From positions 1 through 64,000 of the forward strand of contig QKYT01000512.1 in assembly GCA_003550305.1 (NCBI GenBank): a stretch of 64,000 bases of DNA. The letters run 5' to 3'. Shown piece by piece: positions 1 through 12,222 of the stretch. The position numbers and the translations under genes are program-made. Within the stretch, counting starts at the first letter, position 1, and every line of letters begins with the position of its first letter. The notes below the pieces were generated by a model. It was given only the letters and a program-made list of their open reading frames with translations, ran no database searches and was not told where the DNA came from. Source of the stretch: Glomus cerebriforme (lineage: Eukaryota > Glomeromycota > Glomeromycetes > Glomerales > Glomeraceae).

Positions 1-1842
1 AAAAAAAATGAACAAGAAAAAAAAACAAACCAGGTAAAAATTACTAACCAAAAAATGGTTAATATAAATAGGTGAAATTTAAAATATAAAAAAATGCATT
101 ATGAAAATCAAGGTGAAATTCACCACCTGATGAATTTCTATTAAATTCACCTTCGGTGAATTATTTGCAAATTAACCTCCGGTAACTGTCAAATAAATTC
201 TTTTAGTATTTATATAGAATATTATTTAGCAAAGCAAATAAGTAAAAAAAAAAGATATATGACAGGTTATATTTTTAGTTTAAAGAAATTTTTAATAAAT
301 GAATCTTAAAATTATTAGATAAAATTATAAATTTATTATATAGATAAATTAAATAATTCAAATATCTAATTAAAAAAGAAAAATAATTTTATTATGAAAT
401 TTGTTTAGAATTATATCAGCTAAAATATATAATGATTCTTAATATTCAATTTTAGTTTTATTATTGGAATTATGAATTTTACATTAATTTTATATGAAAA
501 AATTAATATGTATTATTATTTATAAGTACAAATAATAAATCTAATAATAAGAATTTTTTTTTTGAAATAAAAGTTATAATAACTGTACAACATCACGTGT
601 AAACTTAATTTATTGGAGGATCGGCGAACAGATGTTTTGTTCAGTTTTTATAATTGATATTCTTTCTGTCTATCTTTTTTATTCCCTATTTTTTAGAGTC
701 ATAAAATAAAATAAAAAAACTGCGCAACTGCGCATGCAAACTTTATTTCGTGTGACGCCACTTCTCATTGACCGTATTATTATACCGGAGTTTATATGCA
801 TGCAATATGATTACCATTTACTATTTTTGGTTCATATACTATAATTAAAAAAAACTTGAAAAATATTGTTATAACTTATGGGAGTCATTTCTTAAATGGA
901 TTTCTTTTTCGTAAAGATGCAATAAATAAGGAAAAATTGACAAAATTTCAAATGTAAACGCAGTAATCGCAGCATTTGATTTGATCATCGCATTTACGCA
1001 GTTTGAGGCAATATGTAAATCTGCTTTGTAATTTATGAATGAAATGTTTGTTTCAAACACGTTTTATGATTGAAAGTAAAGAATAATTATTTTGAAAGAA
1101 TGTAATTATCATTCAATGAGCAATATATTATATGTCAAGCCACTTACTTTAAATCAAAAAAAAAACTAAATTGGGATTTATTGTAACAAAAACATTTTAT
1201 ACTTTGAATTTTTCCCGCCAAAAAAAAAAAAAATTATTTTCCGATGGATTACAATAAAATAAAAATCTAACTAAATAAAATAATCATAGAAAACACACAT
1301 GCTGAAAAAATTCACTCTATAAGATGCATATATATATAATACAAGAAAAACGAAATATACTTTATTTAAGTATATACAAGAAACAAAACAATTTCATTCT
1401 AATGTTTTTTAATGAATCTTATAAAAGAGGGTGTATATAATTTGGAAGGTACACAATAAAGCTTATACGTGAAATTTATCTTTATATATATAGAGAATGA
1501 ATTGGATGATTCTTATATATGTGAAAAAACATCATTGAAAAAATTTACGGTATTCGGAAAAAAAAATTCGGTCTATTTAGATATGTACAAAAAAAAGGAA
1601 ATTTTAAACAAAGCGAAAATAAATAATAAAATAATGTAATAATAATATTGCCAAAAGTCCATAAACGCCAAAAAAAAAAAAGAGAATAAATAAAATGTTT
1701 TTTTTTTTTGATAATAACATAAAAATTCGGTGGCCACCACTACTTATACACGTGTAATATTATTTCTTAATTAACTTATGCTTAAAAGCTTATTTTTTTT
1801 TTTCACTTCCAGCCACCAGGGCCATTAAAGTATGATAATAAA
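1..1842. other. intergenic, AT-rich spacer 3' of the regulator
   Basis: No convincing gene. The stretch is poly-A/poly-T rich with few long frames. A more GC-rich patch at about 715-800 (repeated TGCGCA-like words, GACGCCAC, ACCGG) may be regulatory, but no known site can be assigned. The 63-codon minus frame at 869-1060 has no recognisable domain and is probably chance. Confidence 0.5.
111..162. repeat. pair of short palindromes sharing GGTGAA/TTCACC
   Basis: A palindrome GGTGAAATTCACC is followed by an 8-bp stem AATTCACC / GGTGAATT (144-151 and 155-162) with a 3-nt loop TTC. The arms of the two hairpins are related. It could be the end of a degenerate MITE or a small transcribed hairpin; nothing decides between them. 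Confidence 0.5.
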
Positions 1843-2841
1843 TTATTGACCACTGTTGGATGAATTTGAACCATATGTGCCATAAAAAGGAAAAGACGAA
1901 TATATTCCGTCTTCCATATAAGAATGTTGATTGAAAGTGAAGTCGTTAGAAGTATGAACTGGAGAGCTACCATATTCGCTTCCACTATAATAGGAAATTT
2001 CTTCCATTGGAGGAGTTAGGTGAGGGGAACTAACCTCAATATTTGGGGTTGGGGTTAAGAGCGGAGAAGTTATGTCAAGTTTAAAGTCAGGAACACTTAA
2101 ATTACTCATATCAGAACCAATGTCAGATCCTGGAGAATGTAAGGCTAAGTTTGCCATACCAGTTGTCATTGTTGTAGGTACACTTTCAGTTGTAGTGATT
2201 GTTGTATTAAGTTGGTTTGAAATATTTATTTCATCGAAAAGATTTTGTGGAATAGTTGCACTCGGGTTGAATGCATCATCTGGATTACAGTAATTCATAC
2301 TGGCTTCTGCTATAGTTCTTAACGTCGCGATAATGCTATTTGTACTATTATTATCATCTTGTGATAAACGTGAAAGTAATGCATTAATAACAGGTAATAA
2401 AATTGCCCAGCATCTGCTTTCATTAATAGCTTGACGAAGTTGGTTAAAAACAATGGGGTGATCAGCGAAAAAGTTATTACAATCGAAAAGTAAGTTTGAA
2501 ATTTGTTTTTCCCATTTTAAAATCTCAACATTACAATTATATTCTTCGGTTTTCTTGATAAAGTCGTTTTGAATAATTTCGATATTTGATTGGGTTTCGA
2601 CCAAAAGATTTTCTAAATTTTCAATTTTTGAATTAAGTTTTTCAACTTGTCGATTTTTTCGCGGACTTTTATCATAAACACAAGTTCCATAATCGCAATT
2701 TGAACAAGAAACATTATTCTCAGCATCGCCGTCGCATTTAATCTTCAAATGCCTGCATTTTTGACAGGCTCTACGATTGATGGAACCTCTTGGTTGACGT
2801 TTGGTAGGTTGATGAACAGGAAGAGATTGTACTGAACTCAT
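1843..2841 (-). CDS. Zn(2)-Cys(6) fungal-type transcription factor, 332 aa
   Basis: An uninterrupted frame from ATG (2841-2839) to TAA (1845-1843) with no intron. The N-terminal zinc cluster spans residues 26-54: Cys26-x2-Cys29-x6-Cys36-x9-Cys46-x2-Cys49-x4-Cys54, preceded by a basic stretch (residues 13-24) and followed by a basic linker (KSPRKNRQ) and a leucine-rich coiled coil (about 66-105), the usual dimerisation layout of the Gal4-type family. The protein should bind DNA in the nucleus as a dimer. The last Cys spacing (x4) is shorter than the x6-x8 typical of Gal4 relatives. The C-terminal half is Ser/Thr/Asn/Pro-rich and acidic, like an activation region. No fungal-specific transcription factor middle-homology domain is visible, so this is a short family member. 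Target genes cannot be inferred. Confidence 0.93.
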   Translation of the reverse strand: MSSVQSLPVHQPTKRQPRGSINRRACQKCRHLKIKCDGDAENNVSCSNCDYGTCVYDKSPRKNRQVEKLNSKIENLENLLVETQSNIEIIQNDFIKKTEEYNCNVEILKWEKQISNLLFDCNNFFADHPIVFNQLRQAINESRCWAILLPVINALLSRLSQDDNNSTNSIIATLRTIAEASMNYCNPDDAFNPSATIPQNLFDEINISNQLNTTITTTESVPTTMTTGMANLALHSPGSDIGSDMSNLSVPDFKLDITSPLLTPTPNIEVSSPHLTPPMEEISYYSGSEYGSSPVHTSNDFTFNQHSYMEDGIYSSFPFYGTYGSNSSNSGQ

Positions 2842-2909
2842 GTTTTTTTTTTACGATTTTTGTTTATGTAAATGCGAAATGACGTAAACGATATAATGGT
2901 ATGTGAATT

Positions 2910-2917
2910 TATTTATA
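2910..2917 (-). promoter_or_regulatory. TATA-like element upstream of the Zn2Cys6 gene
   Basis: Read on the minus strand the sequence is TATAAATA, about 70 bp upstream of the start codon. In DNA this AT-rich such a word is common by chance. It is noted because the same octamer precedes the gene at 27852. Confidence 0.25.
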
Positions 2918-5900
2918 ACTTAATTATATAATTTCTTTGAAGTGTTTGTGTTTGTGTGAAGTCGAAAGTATCTAATAAATAGATCGAAAGTGTATTTTTT
3001 AAAAAGTTCAAAGTCTAAACGAAAAAGGGTATAGACGATTAAAACGAAAAATAAAGAAGTGATATTGTTAAAAAAAAAAAAAAACTAGAAACGTTAGTGC
3101 GTAAGTAGAAATAAGATGTGAGATGTAAGGTACAGTATTTATATGTTTATATAGAGAAAATGTAAGAATTAGGAATCTCGAAAAACAAAGGTATAATGTT
3201 AAAATTTTTATTATTGATAATTTTATTGCAAATGAACCAAATTAATGTTTGGCAATTCTTGCGAGGGAGAATAAAAGCAAAAAAGTTGGGGTTTATATAT
3301 ATTATTTTGTTGACAAATTTTGAGGCGCAGAAAAAATGTTTGTAAATACTGCGTTCTTTATTAAATTTCTCAATTTATTTGTTAAAATTATTTTTTTTTT
3401 TTTTTTTTGAAATTAATGATGTACCCGAATGATCTTATTTATGCTTTTTTCAGATGTGGCTTGACTGTGGCAATAATATTCATTGTGATGCATGGTATAA
3501 CCAATGATTTAATGTTATTTTGTTTTCTTGTTCCAATGGAAACAAGCACTGAACAAGCCACATACGAAGAAGGATTCGATAGAATACACATGGACACTAA
3601 ATTTCTTATTCACTAGCCATCAATTGTCTTTGTAAACCGGCGCAGTTAAGATTCCGGATTTTAACTAAATTAGAATATTTTGTGTTCATTTAAAAAATAA
3701 TCAAAAAAAGGAAAAAAGAAAAAAATAGAACAATTTGTTGTGTAATCTATAGTGTTACATAAAACATTGTTGTTAACAAAAATAAGTGTATTCTTCATGG
3801 AAGAGTTTAAAACTGTGGAAAACCGTTAAAGAAAAATTTTGTTCTAATACGGAAATTAGACTACGAAAAATGTGATTTTCTACTTTATTTCTTCTTTTTT
3901 TGTTTCAGCGCATATTTGTATTAACAGAAAACATGTGCATTTTCAATAGACTAATTAGTAAAATGAGTTTTTTTTTAATTTTTTCAATACCTGGTGAAGT
4001 TGTTAATCACTTCTTTTAGAAAATGCTACTATAATAAATATTCTTTATCGGAGAAAATAATAATGAAATTATTTACATATTGGACATTGTATTAAAGTTA
4101 CGAGAACATTTCCTGAGTAATTGTATTTCTTTCTTTTTTTGGGAGGGGGAAGAGGGCTTTTACATTGTAAAATGAACTTTAGTTGAGACAAACTTTTTAT
4201 AAGTTGTAAAAATAAATTTCTTCCTAATTTGTAAGAAACAAAATACAAGATTTTATGCAAGTAAAAAAAAAAACTATATTTTTGCATTATGTACTGTACA
4301 TTCATTATTAATAATTGTATGAAATAATGAGTCTTTTTACCAGGTAACTTCCGTGATAGTTCTCTTTAATTACCAAAATTGGTAATACATTCTAGAAATG
4401 ATAATTATGTTCGTTTGTTTTAGGTAATGTTGACGAAGAGGTTTTTTTATTTCAACTTTTATGGAAACTTTTAGGTTTCACTATTAACAATCTCGAAAAA
4501 GCAGAAAATTCTAGAATACAATCTTTTTAAAACAAACGGGTTTACCAATTATTTCATCATAGAAAAATTCTTTTAGTCTTATTTGGGTTGGGTTTTCCAA
4601 TTATTTTATTTACAATAATTTTAGTTTTTAATATTCTTTTTCTAGAATATGTAAAACCTTTTTAAACTATTTTTAGGTAGACGTTGTATTTGTTTTTAAG
4701 GAAATTTTGTCCATTCTTTGCCGTAAATATTATAAAATAACAAACGCTTTTAAAATTGCCAAGAAATTTTTTATTTTATTTTTAAATGCATCAAAATTAA
4801 AAATTCTTCACAATACTTATACCCACCCTCTTTTATAATACTAAATAAATTATTGATTTCTTTGCTTATTGATTGTAATAAAAATAGCGAAAAAATTCAG
4901 ATCTATCTATTGTTTCTATTTATTGTCTACACTATCGATTTTTGCTTGGTGTCTATTACCAACGCATTATTTCTATATTAATCCCATGATTCAGTTTCAT
5001 TTATTAAATTGCAAAGTTTCGTCCTAGTCTTCTTAATCTGGATAAATTAAAAATTGGTCGTCAGTTATAAAGACTAACAAATTAATAAATTAAAATTAAT
5101 TTTAGTAAAGTTTCACCATGTCTTTATGTTTTCTGCATTAATATATTATGTAATCATTACATTATGCAAGAGTAGGCATGCACTTTAAAATTAGAATTTT
5201 ATGTTTCTTATCAATTGCCATTGTATAAGTTCTAATTCTGATATCTTCCTTATGTTAGGAATATTTTTATTCTTAGTCAGTTATTAAATCCAGAACTTAA
5301 ATGTACAACCACAACTAAGAAGGCTACTTTATTACCGTAATTGTTGTTCGTAATTTTTATTTTCAATATTTTCACTAGAACTTCTTCATATTGTGATACG
5401 ACGAAAGTATGCGCTTCTTTTTGCTGGTCCTATTTTACAACCTTTTATTCGGTTTATACGCTCCAGAAGAAATGATTTTTTTTTTTTTGAACGCGTGTAA
5501 AAATTTTCTGTCGCACACAGGATCTTTGAGAAATGATAGTTACATTGGTGTAACAATTTCATGGTTAATGAAATTACACGAAGCTCTAAAAAACTGTTTA
5601 AACAGCCATGAAATTTAAAAGAAAAAATGGTTTCAACCACAATGGAAAATGGTGCTAATATAAAAAAAAAAGCAATTTCTTTAATGAATAGAGTTGAAAG
5701 AATAGCTTTTGCTGCATATACATTACATAGAGTTACAAAGCCTGGAGCCAATAAACAGTTTACCAAGAGAGTTAACAATATTCTTTTTTTTTTGTCTTTG
5801 TCCAAAACAAATTGGACGATTAAAAGAAGTATAAAAGAAAAGAAGAAACGTTCGGTTAGAACGTTTCTATACTAAGAAAAAAAAATGAAAAATGAAGTTT

Positions 5901-6569
5901 GTAACGAAACGAACGTTACGAAACTTACTGAATTCCCAGAGCCGAATCTACAAAAAAAAAGAAGCACAGGAAATTGAGGATTTCCAAAAATGCTTGAAAT
6001 GATTCATATATGTATGTACAAGATGGAATAGTTCATATCTTGTATGGACAAGGCTATTAGAATTAAAAGTTTTTTGAAAATACCTTATATTTGTCTTATA
6101 ACGAAGATGATAAAGATGATGGTGATTATCTAGAGTGGAGGTGGAAGTAGTAATTGTTATTTGCTATTTTTCATTAATTAATTATTTTTTTTTTTTAATT
6201 TTACTACATGATTTAGTAATTGAGGATCGGATGATGATTTATACAATTTAATTTATGGACTTTTACATTCTGAAAATTTGGCTTAGGTTAATGATGAAAA
6301 TGCGATCCAAGATACATTAGGTGATTTATTTTATTGTTTATAATTAATATGTTTTAAATTCAAAATTAATTTTAAGATATTTATTTACAATGAAGAAAAT
6401 AAACAAATCCAGAATATGAATTACTGCGAAATCAGTAATTGAATCAATATTTAGCAGAATTCCATTGAGAGGTGCAAGAGAAAGAGGAATGGAAAGGTGG
6501 ACAGGGAAGGAGACATGAAAGAATAGGGATAAGTTGTGAAAGAGGTAGAGTGAATGCAGATCCTAGATT
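2918..6569. other. intergenic, low-complexity spacer
   Basis: About 3.6 kb with homopolymer runs and no recognised gene. The frames at 3407-3616 (plus), 4069-4305 (minus), 5386-5805 (minus), 5409-5618 (plus) and 5627-5875 (plus) encode no domain I know. The last three overlap on opposite strands. The 5627-5875 frame begins with a plausible soluble-protein composition but turns into Lys/Phe low complexity. The 5' part of this stretch probably includes the promoter of the divergent-side regulator. Confidence 0.45.
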
Positions 6570-7150
6570 TTGAAATTGAAAATCCAATTAACATCACAGA
6601 TCTCTTAAACAAGATGAAGACTTTCGTTTATCTGTCTAAGAAAGAATATTGGAAATGCCTACATCGGATGATGGCTGTACTTTAAACCCTCGATTAAAGA
6701 ATCTCAAATTTGTTGATGATGTTATTATTAAATATGAAATAATTAGAAAACTTTATGAGCTTTAATCTGATGAGCAATTTACAGATGAATTAAATCCTTC
6801 ACATTTTACTAGTGGGTCCTACTTCCTCATCATCTTCAAATACCATTCTTACTGCAATTTTCAATAATGACAACAATGATGATGATACTTAAGATAATGA
6901 AGTTGATATCTATTTAAAATTTACCAATTCCAAAACAGAGATATCTGTAATTCAAAAAGATTTCCCTTGTTGAGCTGAATAGCGCGTAGATGTTTGTCAA
7001 TTCCAGCTTCGGTACTAGTGAAAAGCTTTTTTTGGGGTGCTTGATAGAATCTCACAACTGTTTGAGTCCAGAATCAATTGAGCAGCTTTTATTTTTAAAC
7101 CGAAATGTAGCTTTATTTCCAATTATTCCACCAATAAATGAAAAAAGTAT
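6570..7150 (+). pseudogene. decayed hAT-superfamily transposase (C-terminal half)
   Basis: Broken frames on the plus strand follow the order of a hAT transposase. A segment at about 6670-6765 reads TLNPRLKNLKFVDD, matching the family's 'LDPR.K.L.F' block. EVDIYLKF follows at about 6900-6925. The C-terminal dimerisation region at 6990-7110 includes GTSEKLF and CLSPESIEQLLFLNRN, resembling the family's 'S..aE..FS' and 'LspE.veallfL' motifs. Stops and frameshifts interrupt every block, and the N-terminal BED finger and catalytic part are not recognisable, so it cannot make an active transposase. The assignment rests on motif order recalled from the family. Confidence 0.7.
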
Positions 7151-7254
7151 AAAGTCTGCAAAATGCAAATCTGGAGTACTATTGAGATTGTCTTGGCGAA
7201 TAAAAAAATTCTAAATTCTTGATTATCTATTATCTATTTTTATATTTTTCACAT

Positions 7255-8925
7255 GAATACCTTCCTTAAAATGATAACATATTCCATACATATCTAAGTT
7301 ACCAGAAACGCTTCACAAGAGAAGATAGGTAAGTGTATCTCACGCAAATTCTTTAATAAAGATCCACCCAATGTTGACTCATATGGTTACAGTTTACTCT
7401 TACAGATTGGCTCAAAATTTTTGTGAAATTATCACTTTTTTGACCGAAATGAAAAAAATTGGATATAAATTTCAGTAAGACAGTAACTAATTTATAATGT
7501 GAATTATAGCAATTGTTCAAGATTATTTTAAAGCTCCAAATAATGGTACATTCGAAGTAGTTGGCCAATCATGTAAAAATTCCTTTGGTCTACTTGGTCT
7601 TTGGCTTGTAATAACAATTCTATAGTCCATTATAATCTAATCAATCATGGAGAAAAAATATCACCAGACGCCATGGTTTATCCAAGTTCTATATACGTTG
7701 CATGATAACGTTCCATATCTTTAGCGATATAAATGTACTTTGAGTTTGTATATATTATTATATATTTATTTTTGAATCACTTTCCTAATATTTATAATAT
7801 TCTTATATAGAATCATCCTCATGCTAGAATCATTATTGAAATATCCAACACAAAGTATTCCTTCATAAGAGGGAAGATGTGAAAATTGAATGTGTGAACC
7901 ATATGTTTGATATATATTTGGTATTAAACTTGATATTATTAAAATTCACCAAGGATATGCCTATCAATTGATATTGGAGTGTTTAGCTATCCATTTATTT
8001 TTTTTTTATGGCCTTTGAGAATTCTAGTTGTTGGGATTTGCAAAGTATGCCTTTTTGTCCTAGATCCTAACCCTTGACCTATGGCTACTGGTCTTAGATC
8101 CGTAGCTGATAACATTTATCGAAGTCATAAATGACATTATAAGGAAATTAAATTAAAGAATTAAACTTACTGTTCATAATCCATATCCTTGATGTAATTG
8201 AAAAGGACATTTTCTATGATTGTTCCAATTCTTAATTGCAACTTAAAATCATCTGAAATTAAATTATGTGCTTTGTGAAAGGCTACTTTATTGATTTTCA
8301 GAGGTTTATCATCTTCTATTGAGTCATTTTCAATATCTTCTTTACACACATTCTCAATAATATCTTTCTCAGCCACATTCATAAGTTTTTTGTTATCCTC
8401 TTTGTTATTGCTATTGTCATTATAATTATTATCAAATTCATATGATGTAAAACAGTTTGTTGATTTATTGTAACTGCATGCTGAGAACAAAAATGAGAGA
8501 TTTTGCCAATACAATTCATTTATTATTTCGATTGTCTTCTTAATAGATTACAATATCCCTTTAATTTTATAGAAGAAACAAATTTTATTAAAATTCACCA
8601 GCAGAAACATATAAATAGAATCAATCTACTATTAATAATTTTTTTTATAATCAATTGTTAAATACAGTATAGTCCAACCACTTGCAATATTATGGAACTT
8701 TCTAATTACCAAGTGATTATGATCTATTTTTGAATCATTAATTACACCAAAATATGCTGTATCTGCTCTTTCTGCTTATTATATCATAACAGTCCTATTG
8801 TTAACTTTAATATTGATTTGTACTTAATTCAGTAAGAAGTGTTAGAATACAAAAAGAGTAGTATAATTGTTAGTATGAAATAATTATTAATTATTAATAA
8901 ATAATTTAATTCATATGTAAAAAAA
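7255..8925. repeat. long dispersed repeat, copy A (interrupted)
   Basis: 7255-8010 and 8590-8925 align colinearly with 9405-10200 and 10320-10610. Shared words include CTAATATTTATAATATTCTTATATA and flanking text, and TTCAAGATTATTTTAAA. Between the two aligned parts, copy A carries about 580 bp (8011-8590) that copy B lacks, including a small exon-like frame. Copy A is the less AT-rich of the pair. It follows the hAT relic directly, so it may be the 3' part of that element or an unrelated repeat. Confidence 0.75.
8170..8514 (-). other. possible exon of an unknown protein, inside repeat copy A
   Basis: An open minus-strand frame with ATG at 8514-8512 runs about 113 codons into a sequence resembling a 5' splice site (GTAAGT) near 8170-8175. 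It contains an Asn/Asp/Glu/Lys-rich centre and a more conserved-looking end (region of LQLRIGTIIENVLFNYIKDM). I do not recognise the family. It lies in the segment present in repeat copy A but absent from copy B, so it may be a captured or inserted gene fragment. No partner exon was identified. Confidence 0.3.
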
Positions 8926-9404
8926 ATCTTATTAGAAGGTTATTGTTATTTAATATATTAATTATTATTATATAATTGGTATGAAAAATTATTTGTTAAC
9001 TGAATCTAAATTAATGATTATATAATATCAAAATAATTATTATATTATTGAAGCTCACAACAATTAAATGAGATTAATAATTATATTTGATTAATTAATT
9101 ATTAATTATACAGATAAAAATATATCAATTATTTTTGATTTTTTCTTTACAAAACTATTTAATAAACTTTTTAAGTGTCAAATTAGATTTAAATTGATTT
9201 AATGCTATTATTATCTTTAAATATGATTTTTTTTTTTTATATGATCAAATAAAATAAACTTATCTTTGTTATATAATTCAAATTAACTACTATTTATAAA
9301 TTATAACACATAATGTCATATCATCAAACAGTTAAAAAAATTGTTTAATTAGTTAATAATTAGTTAAAAGAGGAATAAAAAAAAATTATTTTTATATTTT
9401 TTAT
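8926..9404. other. AT-rich spacer between repeat copies
   Basis: Nearly pure A/T sequence rich in ATTAATTA-type words. No frame, motif or inverted repeat stands out. Confidence 0.5.
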
Positions 9405-10610
9405 ATAAACCTTCTCTTCAAAATATCAGTATGAAATAAAATTAAATACATATTCTAAGTTATCAGAAATGCTTTCAAAAGAAGATATGTAAAGTATGCT
9501 TCATAAGTTCTATTTTATATTATTAATATTGTGTTTATATAATTATAATACAGTTTATTCTTACAGATTGGAATAGAAATTTCATTAAGAAATTATAACT
9601 TTTTTTTTTTTGATAACATTGAAAAAACTGAATATAAATATAAATTTTAGTGAAATAAAGGAAACATATATATAATTGATATATTTAATTTGAAATATAA
9701 TTCTGTTATATCAATAGTTCAAGATTATTTTAAAATTCCAAATAATGGTATGATATTTGATTATTTGTAATAATAATTCACATTTTTCTTATAGTCTATT
9801 ACAATCTAACTAATTATAAAAAAAAATGGCTTCTGATATCATAATCTATCCAAATATTATATATGTTACACAACTTAGCATTTTTTATCCTGATTCTTTC
9901 TCTAGCAATGCAAATGTATTTTAAGTTTGTATATGTTATCATATATATATTTATTTTTGAGTTATATTCCTAATATTTATAATATTCTTATATAGGATTA
10001 TTCTTATATTAGAATTATTATTGAGATAACTAATATATAGAGTATTGCTTCATGAGAAGAAAAATGTAAGAATTAGATGCATAAATCATATATTTGATAC
10101 ATATTTAGTATCAAATTTGATGTTATTAAAATTCTTTAAAAATGTATTTATCAATTAATATTGATATTTCTAGTTACCTATTTATTTATTTTTTTATAAT
10201 TTTATTTAAGAAATATTTTTTTTAAAAAAAAATATTAGGCTACATTACGAATATATCAAAATCCACTACTAATAAGATTTATAGCAAATTTAAATTTAGC
10301 AAAAATATCTTAAATATGTAAATAAAATTTACTATTAGTAATTTTTTTTATAATTAATTGTCATTTATCAGTATACTAATTTTTGCAATAATATAATAGT
10401 GGGATTTCAGTATTTTATAATATGATACAAATAACCTGATCACTTGCAATACTGTAAAACTTCCTAATTATTAAGTAACTACATTTATTTCTTATATCAT
10501 AATAGTCCTACCTGTAATTTAACATTGATTTATATATAATTTTTAGAAATACAAAAAGAAATAATTTTGGTCTTTTTTTTTAATTATTGATAAATAATTT
10601 AAGAAATTTA
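9405..10610. repeat. long dispersed repeat, copy B (AT-eroded)
   Basis: Colinear with copy A, in the same orientation. At many aligned sites copy A has C or G where copy B has T or A. For example, copy A CGTTGC at about 7696 faces TGTTAC in copy B. The segment 8011-8590 of copy A is replaced here by about 120 bp. No open frame remains. Confidence 0.75.
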
Positions 10611-10839
10611 TAGATAATTTCTATTATTAAAATACTTATAATTTATATTTTTTTACTTATTATTCAATTTCAATTTAAAAAATATTAAATCATATATACA
10701 GTAATAAGCAAAATTATTTGAAAAACTTTCACATGTTATAAATCAATAATTAATGATTATATTAATGAACAGTTTAATTTATTTAAGAGTTTAATAATAT
10801 AAAATTTAAAATATATAAAATTAATAATTAATCATTTTT

Positions 10840-11560
10840 TTCTTTACCTGATAATTTTCTTGTATCTTATTTTTATTAATCTAACCGAATTATTTATAAC
10901 TTTATCAGAAATCATTTTCCATTCCTTAATCATATACATCTTTAAATCTCCAAATTTTATAGTTTTTTTTCTCTATATTCTTCTTAATAACTAAAGCTTC
11001 TATAAGTTTTCAATCAGATTGAGATCAGAACTGTTTGATGACTAATTTATTACTTTCAGAACATATTTTAAAAAAAATTTTTTGCTAAACAACTAGTGTA
11101 TTTAAAATCATTATTCTATTATAGTTTCCAATTATCAACCATTATTTTCTCAAACTTAAAAAGTTGTTTTTCAAGAATTTTAACATAAAATTTAGCATCT
11201 ATTATCTTAATAAAATAATAAAAACTAGTTTTACTATATGTAAAAAAATTTGCCTCTATTTTTGAAATAGATCTAATCAGCTAATAATGCTTGTAATTGA
11301 ATAATTGTATTTCTAAATAGTTAAAATGATGTCTTATCTGAAAATAAAGTATGTAACCAATCATTATTATGGTGCTTTCTACTTATTTTTGTTTATGATC
11401 AACTATGAGCATTGGTATTGCAAGTGGGATAGAATTTTAGATGTCTTTCAACTGTATATCTAAACATTATTACATTCTTTTCTAAAAGTTTTTTAGTTAA
11501 ATTTTTTGTTGATACTAAAAGATTTTGCCTAATTTGTTAGCCTATAGCATTAATGCAGCT
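10840..11560 (-). pseudogene. decayed Tc1/mariner transposase
   Basis: The minus strand, read from high to low coordinates, shows the order of Tc1/mariner DDE motifs. Around 11340-11320 is a block reading LFSDKTSF, the family's 'FSDE..F' with the first catalytic Asp. A central block at about 11230-11150 resembles 'GiMd...Y..iL...L'. NDFKYTSCLAKNFF at about 11125-11080 corresponds to 'qDndPkHtsk'. SSNSSDLNLIENL at about 11035-10995 corresponds to 'wPs.SPDLNpIEn.W', with the third catalytic acidic residue. The frame changes repeatedly and has stops, so this is a relic. Terminal inverted repeats were not located. Confidence 0.75.
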
Positions 11561-12222
11561 TTTTGGCCAATCTGCACCAGGTTTTTGCCTACCATTTCTA
11601 ATTTTTTTTTATATTGTGAAGAGTCCAATCACTCCAATGTTAGTATAATGCTAAATTTCATTTGCATAATGTATTTCTTGAATTCATAAATGTAAAATTA
11701 CTTCTCATTGCCATTTTTTTGACATAACCTATAGTTTTGGAGACATTTTTCGAAGGGTCTTGTGTAGAGAGTTGCGAGAGTTTAAATAATCTTTTCACGT
11801 GATCAAAGTCACGTGATTATTTCAAAAATTTTGCTTACCTATTTCAAATAAAAAAGTATCAATTCCAAAAACAAATATTTTGAGCTAATTTCTTGCGGAG
11901 TGAAAACTATGAAAACTATAGACTGGAAATATTACAAGTCTGTTCTCGTCTAAAACATGAAACTAATATTTATTATCGATTTCTATGGTTACATAATGAT
12001 ACTGTAATCTTTTCTGTGACGTATAAAGCATTTAAGCTACATATTAGTAATATCATGTGTCTCTATTCATTCAAATATATACTTTGCCACATACAGTATA
12101 ATAACATTTTTTTTAGTCATTCTTTTATTTATTCGACATTTTTAAATCGCAAAGAATTTTCCTGTTTTATACTGCTAATAAACTTTAATAATTTCTTTTG
12201 AAAGAATTTACAATTGCCCAGT
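11561..12222. other. spacer and probable promoter of the 12223 gene
   Basis: The 102-codon plus frame at 11893-12201 has no Met-led, domain-like content and is probably chance. A palindromic ATCACGTGA-type region near 11795-11815 (two CACGTGAT words in opposite orientation) could bind an E-box factor. It lies about 400 bp upstream of the start codon. Confidence 0.4.

Noticed and set aside
3407..3616. 69-codon plus frame upstream of the Zn2Cys6 gene
   Set aside because: Begins after a poly-T run, hydrophobic start is composition-driven, no domain, no intron partners.
5386..5875. Three overlapping open frames on both strands
   Set aside because: They overlap each other on opposite strands, contain homopolymer-driven Phe/Lys runs and match no domain I know. 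A real exon cannot be excluded but is not supported.
11893..12201. 102-codon plus frame just before the membrane protein gene
   Set aside because: No initiating ATG at its start, Phe/Asn/Ile-rich composition expected from AT-rich DNA, no domain, and no splice link to the 12223 gene.
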